Below, piece by piece: positions 1 to 5,441 of a stretch of DNA of 6,395 bases (position 1 is its first letter; every line of letters starts with the position of its first letter). Under the pieces are notes generated by a model. It did not search any database. It saw only the letters and a program-made list of their open reading frames with translations, and had not been told where the DNA came from. The DNA comes from an uncultured Alphaproteobacteria bacterium (lineage in GTDB: Bacteria; Pseudomonadota; Alphaproteobacteria; Thalassobaculales; Thalassobaculaceae), in contig CALIMD010000329.1 of the NCBI GenBank assembly GCA_938028645.1, positions 1 through 6,395 of the forward strand, given 5' to 3'. Made by a program: the position numbers and the translations under genes.

Positions 1-590
1 TCAAAATTTTTCCCTGGGTAAAAATTCAAATCATCAAAGAATGGAGATCGAACCATCCCAGGGTTAATTAGACACACCCTGATATCACTAGAGCCCACCT
101 CGTCCCTCAGTGCTTGGGAAAAACCACGTAAACCGAATTTGGCTGCAGAATATAGTGTGGATTTCTTTTTACCCAAAACACCAGACTCCGATCCCATTAT
201 TATTATATCGCCACCCATCTGCTTTTTAAAATATCTAACTAAGATCTGGCACACTAAAATATGTGATAGTAGATTGAGATCCAAAAACCTTTGAATTTGC
301 TTTACTGAAAAGTTCTCTAGGGATTGAAACTTTCCAAAGCCAGCGTTACTCACCAAAACATTAACTTTTTCATGGTCTGCCAAAACCCTTTTTAACAGGG
401 AGACCGTTCGATCAAAATCAGTCAAATCTATCTCGTAAGGGAAGTAATGCTTATTCTCAGGATCAAATTTCTTGTGATCTCGAGCAAGGCCAATGACTTT
501 ATACCCATGCGACAATAAGTCCTGAGAAATAGCACGCCCTATTCCACTGGAACTACCCGTCACAACAGCAGTTTTTTGTTGGGAATCCAA
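1..590 (-). CDS. Classical short-chain dehydrogenase/reductase, 3' end cut by window edge
   Basis: This is an NAD(P)(H)-dependent oxidoreductase of the classical SDR family, probably cytosolic; its substrate is not readable. The 196 visible codons run from TTG at 590 without a stop to the edge, so about 35-60 C-terminal residues of the usual 230-260 are missing. Visible motifs are the Rossmann TGSSSGIG at 11-18, SNAG at 81-84, and the catalytic tetrad N106, S134 (in GSESG), Y147 and K151 (YSAAK), followed by NPG at 176-178. Arg37 after the second strand suggests NADP(H) preference, which is inference. The TTG start is chosen because GAGGT lies 9 nt upstream and an in-frame TGA, the stop of the preceding radical SAM gene, is four codons upstream. 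It is the last visible gene of a five-gene unit and probably reduces or oxidises an intermediate made by its neighbours. Confidence 0.93.
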   Translation of the reverse strand, partial: MDSQQKTAVVTGSSSGIGRAISQDLLSHGYKVIGLARDHKKFDPENKHYFPYEIDLTDFDRTVSLLKRVLADHEKVNVLVSNAGFGKFQSLENFSVKQIQRFLDLNLLSHILVCQILVRYFKKQMGGDIIIMGSESGVLGKKKSTLYSAAKFGLRGFSQALRDEVGSSDIRVCLINPGMVRSPFFDDLNFYPGKNF

Positions 591-599
591 TTGGTTTCT

Positions 600-604
600 A
601 CCTC
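600..604 (-). promoter_or_regulatory. Ribosome binding site of the SDR gene
   Basis: GAGGT on the minus strand overlaps the TGA stop of the radical SAM gene and sits 9 nt before the TTG at 590. It decides the non-ATG start of the SDR, because no ATG or GTG lies between the upstream in-frame stop and the Rossmann motif. The arrangement implies termination followed by local re-initiation. Confidence 0.7.
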
Positions 605-1619
605 ACGCCTGGACAACACATTGAAAAATTTTTGCTTCTTCCACATAATTCTTCAGGTTTTTAATTAAAAATTCAGCCATTTCGTTCTCAACATCAACTC
701 CATAATCTACGTAACCGTTATTCTCAGACATTGGGAGCGAAAAAAGCAACTCTTCCGGATAAAGTTTTGTAATATCTTGATACATTTTTTTGGGATATCT
801 AAGTGGCCCATGGGAAATAGAGTGAATAGCTTCTCTCGGCACTCTATGCATTATTTCCATCAACAGCCCCTTATACAATTGTTTCCAATCTTTGGAGTAA
901 ATTAAGGGGTCAAACCGCAAACCAATTGGCCATCCCCTAGCAGCTAGTTTCTCTATAGCGTTTATTCTTCTTTTGATGCTGGGCGCTTTTTTATCCAATC
1001 TTTTTGCCAATTCTTCTGGCATCATACTAAAAGCAACAATACAATTGGCAGTAGGAAATCCTGATTTTAAAGATTCCAGCTGAACGCTTTTAGTCCTAAA
1101 TTCCAAGTCTACTTTTGGATAGCTTTTAAATAACGGTAAAATACTCTCTGCAAATCCTGTTATGTTCTCGAACGCTAAAGAATCGCAATCATAACCTGAG
1201 AAGAAAGTGAGATCCTGTGCACCATTTGCCTGAATACTTTGCTCAATCTCATCAAAAAAGTCTTCAAAATTTACAAAAATCACGTAGTTAGCGGAAGAGT
1301 ACATGCCCTGTAAAAAGCAATACCGGCAGTCATAAATACAATTATACATGTGTGAAAAGTAAAAGTTTCGTGTAGATGCCAGACCGAATCCTGACGGTGC
1401 AGGAAGTACAAAATTATCATGTTTTTCTGCCAAAATTAGAGCAGGGTTTTGTTTTTGAATTCTGAAATTTTGTGATCTTTTGTTGAAAATCTCCTGATAC
1501 CGATCAACTTCAATTATAGTTGAGTTCTTAAATTTAGATTTTATTGATTGTGTTCTAGAGTGATTTACAACCCCCTTTTCTATAAAAATTGTATCAATCA
1601 ATTCTTCAAGTCCAATCAA
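603..1619 (-). CDS. Radical SAM protein of the spore photoproduct lyase (SPL) family
   Basis: This 338-residue protein carries the SPL-type cluster motif CIYDCRYC (C94, C98, C101), followed by FLQ, in the place where SplB has its CxxxCxxCYLQ motif. Downstream the fold is recognisable: SGYDCDSLAFENITG at 141-155, DLEFRTKS at 171-178, IVAFSMMPE at 194-202 and GWPIGLRFDPLIY at 229-241. All match the order of SplB segments. Family role: a 4Fe-4S cluster cleaves SAM and a radical acts on the substrate; SplB repairs the thymine dimer of spores. Here the usual hydrogen-donor cysteine appears replaced (Tyr143 by ungapped remembered alignment, with a cysteine two residues later) and one radical-relay tyrosine is Phe102, so the substrate may differ. 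The start is TTG 1619; an in-frame TGA lies just upstream and no later start precedes the conserved core. It overlaps the nucleosidase gene by 14 nt, indicating translational coupling. Confidence 0.88.
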   Translation of the reverse strand: MIGLEELIDTIFIEKGVVNHSRTQSIKSKFKNSTIIEVDRYQEIFNKRSQNFRIQKQNPALILAEKHDNFVLPAPSGFGLASTRNFYFSHMYNCIYDCRYCFLQGMYSSANYVIFVNFEDFFDEIEQSIQANGAQDLTFFSGYDCDSLAFENITGFAESILPLFKSYPKVDLEFRTKSVQLESLKSGFPTANCIVAFSMMPEELAKRLDKKAPSIKRRINAIEKLAARGWPIGLRFDPLIYSKDWKQLYKGLLMEIMHRVPREAIHSISHGPLRYPKKMYQDITKLYPEELLFSLPMSENNGYVDYGVDVENEMAEFLIKNLKNYVEEAKIFQCVVQA

Positions 1620-2472
1620 ATTTCATATCAGTTAAAGCGTCATCTATATTCCGAATGACGTCTGCTGCAGTTTTAGCCTCTTTCACTAAGTCACTAATAG
1701 ACCGGTTAGGAAATTGAACTTTCCATTTTCTCAATTTGTGTATTAATTGATTTCTCCTAGTCACAGAGAAATGAAACTGTTTAAAAACTTCCTCAACTTC
1801 ATCTGGAACCTGCAGTCTTTGCTTTTCGAGCTTGCTCAATGTGATGATCTCATCTAGCAAAGCTTCTAGCTGTTGCAGCCTATCCCCTATCAAAGAATTC
1901 ACCATCATTTTATCTATTAATTTCATATCTTGCTCGGAATTATCCGAGACGATCTTGAAAGAAAATACCAATTCGTTGCAAGAAAACCTGGTCGCGAAAT
2001 CGACAAACCCGCTTGCCTCCATGTCATGCAAAACCCCATTATTTTTAACTGAATTAGGATAGTCTAAAGTTTGTATTTCGACTAAAGAAACTATTTTAGA
2101 AAACCTATAACCCGGAAAAAAAACTTTTTCCTTAGTTGGATTAGTAACCTTTACTCCCTGATAAAGTTTTCCGATATCTCCATCCAGAGACCCCGCTATT
2201 CCTAGGTTTATCCACGCAGCCCAAGGAGGAGCGCCGCTTTCACTAGCCAAATAAGCGGTTGCTGCCGCTGCGTTAATCTGGCCCACACCCGATACTATTA
2301 ATAAATGACCTAATTTATGATTTCTATATATTGGGAAAATACTATTTGCAGATTGATGAACGAGTTTAAAGTGAGAAATTATTGGTTTGGCTTCAGATTT
2401 TAAGGCAACCACCCAACATACCGTTGGCTCGAAGTTTGAGACGTCGACTTTTGAACGATTGTTGACCATCAC
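1606..2472 (-). CDS. MTA/SAH-nucleosidase-superfamily protein with extra C-terminal region
   Basis: The protein (288 residues) belongs to the PNP/UDP-phosphorylase superfamily and resembles MTA/SAH nucleosidase (MTAN, Pfs). Matches are ALKSEAK at 23-29, whose E27 aligns with MTAN E12; SGVGQINAAA at 61-70; INLGIAGSL at 88-96; DMEASGF at 150-156, whose E152 aligns with MTAN E174; and VSDNSE at 175-180, whose D177 aligns with MTAN D197. All three catalytic acids are therefore present, pointing to an active N-glycosidase or phosphorylase. The segment between GIAGSL and MEA is much shorter than in E. coli MTAN, and about 75 charged, helix-like residues at the C terminus have no MTAN counterpart. 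Substrate is unknown; an adenosine derivative such as 5'-deoxyadenosine would suit the adjacent radical SAM gene (inference). The start is GTG 2472 or ATG 2469. The gap to the glycosyltransferase stop is 1 nt. Confidence 0.85.
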   Translation of the reverse strand: MMVNNRSKVDVSNFEPTVCWVVALKSEAKPIISHFKLVHQSANSIFPIYRNHKLGHLLIVSGVGQINAAAATAYLASESGAPPWAAWINLGIAGSLDGDIGKLYQGVKVTNPTKEKVFFPGYRFSKIVSLVEIQTLDYPNSVKNNGVLHDMEASGFVDFATRFSCNELVFSFKIVSDNSEQDMKLIDKMMVNSLIGDRLQQLEALLDEIITLSKLEKQRLQVPDEVEEVFKQFHFSVTRRNQLIHKLRKWKVQFPNRSISDLVKEAKTAADVIRNIDDALTDMKFDWT

Positions 2473-2473
2473 C

Positions 2474-3328
2474 TCAAATCATCTCTAACCAATAGTTTAA
2501 CTTCATATCTAGGTTCTGTATCGTCTCTTTTTTTTCTCTTTTTTTGGCACCAAGCAAAAGAATTTCTATTTTTTTTACTAATATCTCTAAAGCTTTTGAA
2601 CGCTGTGTTTTAGACAGCTCCCCCGAATTAATCAGTTTTTCTAAAGCTTGAACTCTGAACCTATCCATTCCCCAAAATGCCCTAGATAATTGGTCTGCAT
2701 GTCCTCCATATTTAATGGTTAAGGCCTCGTCCACAAATAACACCTCTTCAAAAGCACATAATCTCAACCACATATCATAGTCTTCACATGCAGGAAGTTT
2801 TTCATCAAAAAAGCCATAATCGTCAAACAAAGTTCGATGTAATAATACAGAGCTTGGTGATATACAGCATAAAGGGAGACATTTCTCAAAAATAAAGCCG
2901 CCGCTTTTTTTATGTTTTTTCTTTGGATTGATCCTTTGCCCGTTCTTCATCCAGATCTCTTCTGTGTGAGTTATTCGGCAGGAAAATTTTTTTTCCTCTA
3001 GTTTTAACACCTGTCTTTCTATCTTAGTTTCCATCCAAGCATCGTCAGAATCTAGTAATGCTACATATTCATTTTCCGCCTCTTTTATTCCTAAATTTCT
3101 TGCTGCGCTAACACCTTTATTTTCCTGATAAAGATACCGAATATTGGGCAGCTGCCCTTGCATATCCAGCAATTTATTTTTCAGAAGGTCATATGTTTTA
3201 TCAGTCGATCCATCATCTACAACAATTATTTCCTCGACAGGAGTAGTCTGAGCTAATATGGAATTAATGGCTCGAAGAAGACAGTGCCCTCGGTTAAATG
3301 TTGGTATTACTGCCGATACATTCATCAT
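2474..3328 (-). CDS. Family 2 glycosyltransferase (GT-A fold)
   Basis: This is a 284-residue inverting GT2 enzyme, soluble, with no transmembrane segment seen. The order of motifs is standard: VIPTFNR at 7-13, the nucleotide-binding DDGSTD at 38-43, NKGVSAARN at 70-78, the metal-binding DSDD at 93-96, and CEDYDMWLR at 181-189, which carries the acidic catalytic-base position. A YGGHADQLSR element follows at 207-216. The remaining 65 residues are lysine-rich and helical. Donor and acceptor cannot be assigned from sequence. ATG codons at 3328 and 3325 both serve as possible starts, and neither has a clear Shine-Dalgarno. The gene lies 36 nt after the dioxygenase and 1 nt before the nucleosidase, so it is inside the operon. 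Two long adenine runs in the mRNA near the 3' end encode the AKKREKKE stretch. Confidence 0.93.
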   Translation of the reverse strand: MMNVSAVIPTFNRGHCLLRAINSILAQTTPVEEIIVVDDGSTDKTYDLLKNKLLDMQGQLPNIRYLYQENKGVSAARNLGIKEAENEYVALLDSDDAWMETKIERQVLKLEEKKFSCRITHTEEIWMKNGQRINPKKKHKKSGGFIFEKCLPLCCISPSSVLLHRTLFDDYGFFDEKLPACEDYDMWLRLCAFEEVLFVDEALTIKYGGHADQLSRAFWGMDRFRVQALEKLINSGELSKTQRSKALEILVKKIEILLLGAKKREKKETIQNLDMKLNYWLEMI

Positions 3329-3364
3329 GTATTTTTTTTAATGTTAGCGCTAAACGCTCTCACT

Positions 3365-4342
3365 TTAAGCGCAATTGGGGTCATCTTCAGACCAACGCTG
3401 AAAAGAACTTGGTGGAGTACGTGTAAGCTTTTCCCGAGCTCTCTCCCATGACATTTTCCATATGCTGGAGTCATTCATCTCAGATTCTGGTTTACTCTTG
3501 CTCCTAGCAACAAAACCCGGAAACCATGCCCTTCCAGTAGCTTGTCCTATTGGATTATAGCGTAGGTCTAAACTCCAACGAATATTTTTACTCAAATTCG
3601 GCAAGGACGAATGCATGGTATATTTAGATAGGAAAATTACATCCCCTGGGTTAGTCTCAATCGGCTCTCTGTCTTCTCCAATCAATCTTTCTGGTATTGA
3701 TTGCCGGCTATAATTAGCTCTTTTATCATGGCAATGTAGGACTAATCCCTTCCGATGGCTTTTCGGTGCCACCATTAAACAGCCGTTTTCTATGGAAGCC
3801 TCTGTCACCGAAATCCAGACGGTCAATGTGTTAGTTTGATCTGCATCAGAGGTTCCGGTTCCTGCATCTTGATGCCATACTGTCGTGTCTATTTCGCTCA
3901 ATACTCGCGTTGTGCCTGCTAGGTAATGAGCCGGTGGCTTGATGCGCACATGTTGTGTCGGATTAGAATAAATTTCCGAGCCAATAAACTGCTCCACAGC
4001 ATCTAATAGTTTAGAATTTCGTATTAAATTAAATACAGCCGGCCCGCAATGCATAGGTGTCTCGCTATTAATATCTTTTTGAGGAAGCGTTATATCTAAA
4101 TATTTATTTAATTCACCATCGCTGTCCTCAAAAACTTGAGATATTCGTTTTTCAAACGGTAATTCCATATAATTATTTTTAATAATACCGCGGGTTTGAA
4201 GATCTAATACGGCTTTGTCTAAAACCGCTTTATACTCGGCTTTAAAAGGACCGAGATCAATTGCTGAATCCAGTAAGCCTTTAGCGAGAAAAAAACCTTC
4301 ATTATTGAATTGGGTTAAGTTTTCTCTCGTAATCCCAACCAT
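3365..4342 (-). CDS. Phytanoyl-CoA dioxygenase (PhyH) family Fe(II)/2-oxoglutarate oxygenase
   Basis: This is a 325-residue non-haem iron oxygenase that would couple 2-oxoglutarate decarboxylation to hydroxylation or another oxidation of an unknown substrate. Using the ATG at 4342 as residue 1, the iron ligands are H157 and D159 (in VWHQDAG) and H244 (in YTMHSSLPN). R255, 11 residues further on in IRWSLDLRY, is the expected 2-oxoglutarate anchor. LTVWISVTEASIENGCL and PGDVIF are typical PhyH core segments. The reading frame stays open eight codons further up to a TTG at 4366, but ATG 4342 is preferred: GGGAGAG sits just upstream, and the predicted transcription start falls close to 4366. It is the first gene of the five-gene unit, and its promoter lies in the gap before it. 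The C terminus is rich in Ser, Arg and Glu and has no recognised domain. Confidence 0.92.
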   Translation of the reverse strand: MVGITRENLTQFNNEGFFLAKGLLDSAIDLGPFKAEYKAVLDKAVLDLQTRGIIKNNYMELPFEKRISQVFEDSDGELNKYLDITLPQKDINSETPMHCGPAVFNLIRNSKLLDAVEQFIGSEIYSNPTQHVRIKPPAHYLAGTTRVLSEIDTTVWHQDAGTGTSDADQTNTLTVWISVTEASIENGCLMVAPKSHRKGLVLHCHDKRANYSRQSIPERLIGEDREPIETNPGDVIFLSKYTMHSSLPNLSKNIRWSLDLRYNPIGQATGRAWFPGFVARSKSKPESEMNDSSIWKMSWERAREKLTRTPPSSFQRWSEDDPNCA

Positions 4343-4346
4343 TTTG

Positions 4347-4353
4347 CTCTCCC
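4347..4353 (-). promoter_or_regulatory. Ribosome binding site of the PhyH gene
   Basis: GGGAGAG on the minus strand ends 4 nt before the ATG at 4342, with the GGAG core 6 nt away. This is the best Shine-Dalgarno in the window and fixes the start eight codons downstream of the longest possible frame. Confidence 0.75.
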
Positions 4354-4372
4354 GAAACGACCACAAATCTAA

Positions 4373-4406
4373 ATTATAAAGTCAATTTTTTCTGCAGTTT
4401 AGTCAA
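4373..4406 (-). promoter_or_regulatory. Probable sigma70 promoter of the five-gene operon
   Basis: A perfect TATAAT box lies at 4378-4373 on the minus strand, placing the transcription start near 4366 and leaving a leader of about 24 nt before the PhyH ATG. A TTGACT hexamer lies at 4406-4401, but the spacer is 22 nt, longer than the usual 16-18. At the normal 17-nt spacing the hexamer is TAAACT, a weak -35. The -10 element is convincing; which -35 is used is uncertain, and an activator could compensate. Confidence 0.55.
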
Positions 4407-4506
4407 GCATGGCACATCATACGAATTAATAATGAATCCTAGGTTTTATTTTTAGTTTTCTGCATTAAAAGTGCATATGAAAGTAACTAGAAAATATCTC
4501 AACCCA

Positions 4507-4528
4507 CCCAATTATGATCATCATTTGG
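4507..4528. repeat. 22-bp imperfect palindrome between the BacA-like gene and the operon
   Basis: This inverted repeat has no loop and pairs at 9 of 11 positions, centred on ATGATCAT. It lies 12 nt past the stop of the BacA-like gene and about 130 nt upstream of the predicted operon -10 box. It has no following T-run in the minus direction, so it does not look like an intrinsic terminator. It may be a protein-binding operator or chance in AT-rich sequence. Confidence 0.3.
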
Positions 4529-4539
4529 ATTTCTCGGCG

Positions 4540-5154
4540 TCAAAAAGAAGATAGATTTTGGGATGCCGTGCCTGAAGAAGAAGCGACAAGATTACCACTA
4601 GAAACACGGCATTTTCCATACACCAGCCAAGGATCATCCACAGTGCCGACTTGAAGATCAACCCGAAGTTGGTCTTTATGTTTTTCTGCAGCCTCGAGGG
4701 TAGTTAGGCCACTATCATACTTGCCGGTTAAAAGGCCTTCTGGGATATGCATGATCGAATTGACGTACACCAACTTTTGCCATTTCTCCACATTAGTATA
4801 TTTTATTGTTGCTGGTTGAAGAGCTAGCGTTTTAGGAGTTTTGATCCCCCTACGAGTGACTATACCAAGTTCCTTACTTGGGGAAATGAAAGTATCAATC
4901 ACATGTATACCATAGTCAAAATGCGCTGTGGCCACTACATTTGCACATGCAGGGTGGACAGCAACCTGAATCATATAATCTGCCTTGCCACTATTTATCA
5001 TCGATAGCCCGACTAAAAAATCATCGATGAGTTTGATTTGGGCATTTTTTAGACCACGGTATTCGAGATACTTACCGGTTACAAATTCGTGATTAGTGCC
5101 AGCAGGCCCAAGAGTAACAAAATTAGGCCCCACTTTTTCTTCATGTTCAGTCAT
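4540..5154 (-). CDS. BacA-like protein, prephenate dehydratase/decarboxylase superfamily
   Basis: The protein has 204 residues and begins, after a short tail, with FVTLGPAGTNHEF. This matches the TLGPEGTSSEY opening of BacA, the bacilysin-pathway prephenate decarboxylase, and the GPxGT start of prephenate dehydratases. The remaining order also follows BacA as I remember it: KADYMIQVAVHPACANVV at 58-75, IDTFISPSKELGIVTRR, TLALQPATIKYTN, then a second lobe ending DDPWLVYGKC. The TRF-type motif and PIENS motif of true dehydratases are not visible, and there is no ACT regulatory domain, so a phenylalanine-synthesis PheA is unlikely. The length equals the BacA family size. Whether it acts on prephenate is unproven; a PBP2-fold binding role is an alternative. 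The ATG start has no strong ribosome binding site. It lies 124 nt after tRNA-Met and 197 nt before the PhyH operon, which has its own promoter. Confidence 0.6.
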   Translation of the reverse strand: MTEHEEKVGPNFVTLGPAGTNHEFVTGKYLEYRGLKNAQIKLIDDFLVGLSMINSGKADYMIQVAVHPACANVVATAHFDYGIHVIDTFISPSKELGIVTRRGIKTPKTLALQPATIKYTNVEKWQKLVYVNSIMHIPEGLLTGKYDSGLTTLEAAEKHKDQLRVDLQVGTVDDPWLVYGKCRVSSGNLVASSSGTASQNLSSF

Positions 5155-5211
5155 TTGATTTTAAATGCTCGCATTAGAGCCCCCTACTTTGAGCAACAGT
5201 TTTGCAACAAT

Positions 5212-5239
5212 AAAAATATGAAAAAAGACCCTTTCATAT
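5212..5239 (-). terminator. Possible AT-rich intrinsic terminator after tRNA-Met
   Basis: On the minus strand ATATGAAA and TTTCATAT form an 8-bp stem around an 8-nt loop, followed directly by a run of T. It begins about 40 nt downstream of the tRNA CCA end and precedes the BacA-like gene. Only one of the eight pairs is G-C, so the stem is weak and the call is tentative. Confidence 0.4.
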
Positions 5240-5278
5240 CATTTTACCATGTAATTCATTGTTTTATAGGGGAAAAGT

Positions 5279-5355
5279 TGGTAGCGGAGGAGGGACTTGA
5301 ACCCCCGACACGTGGATTATGATTCCACTGCTCTAACCACCTGAGCTACTCCGCC
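5279..5355 (-). tRNA. tRNA-Met (CAT anticodon), elongator type
   Basis: The full cloverleaf can be folded by hand: a 7-bp acceptor (GGCGGAG with CTCCGCT, including a G1-U72 wobble), D arm GCTC/GAGC, anticodon stem GTGGA/TCCAC with loop ATCATAA, T arm GGGGG/CCCTC with TTCAAGT, discriminator A and an encoded CCA at 5281-5279. The anticodon CAT lies at 5321-5319. A paired position 1-72 argues against initiator tRNA, which normally has a C1-A72 mismatch. The tRNA-Ile2 that is modified to lysidine also carries CAT, but this sequence looks like the methionine elongator form. The gene is transcribed from its own promoter downstream of mnmA. Confidence 0.95.
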
Positions 5356-5373
5356 ACAATACCTGCGCCGACG

Positions 5374-5402
5374 GTAATAGGCAACGCCGAAGGAACTGTC
5401 AA
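5374..5402 (-). promoter_or_regulatory. Sigma70 promoter of tRNA-Met
   Basis: A consensus TTGACA at 5402-5397 is followed after exactly 17 nt by TATTAC at 5379-5374, which matches four of six -10 positions. The predicted start is near 5367, about 12 nt before the mature tRNA 5' end. The bases after the -10 box are G+C-rich (CGTCGGCGC), the type of discriminator found at stable-RNA promoters under stringent control in many proteobacteria. Confidence 0.75.
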
Positions 5403-5441
5403 CTAACTGTGCAGATAATACAGTTATTTTAATTTATTTCA

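Noticed and set aside
1832..2062. 76-codon open frame on the plus strand
   Set aside because: It lies wholly antisense to the well-supported nucleosidase, has Ser-rich low-complexity content and no recognisable motif or ribosome binding site.
3344..3353. Perfect 10-bp palindrome TTAGCGCTAA between PhyH and the glycosyltransferase
   Set aside because: In the direction of transcription it is followed by A-rich, not T-rich, sequence, so it is not a terminator; it is too short to claim as an operator.
4343..4366. TTG at 4366 as the PhyH start
   Set aside because: It would lie at about the predicted transcription start and lack a leader, whereas ATG 4342 has a strong GGGAGAG upstream.
5161..5200. 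Alternative short hairpins (GCTC/GAGC pairs) in the leader of the BacA-like gene
   Set aside because: Stems of 4-5 bp only, with no conserved riboswitch or attenuator pattern recognised.
5168..5210. Promoter for the BacA-like gene using a TCTAAT -10 box
   Set aside because: No acceptable -35 hexamer at 16-18 nt; the TTGCAA and TTGCTC candidates are at wrong spacing.
5089..5322. 77-codon plus-strand frame ending EEGLEPPTRGL
   Set aside because: It runs antisense into the tRNA-Met gene; the EEGLEPPTRGL tail is the well-known false peptide made by translating the complement of a tRNA.
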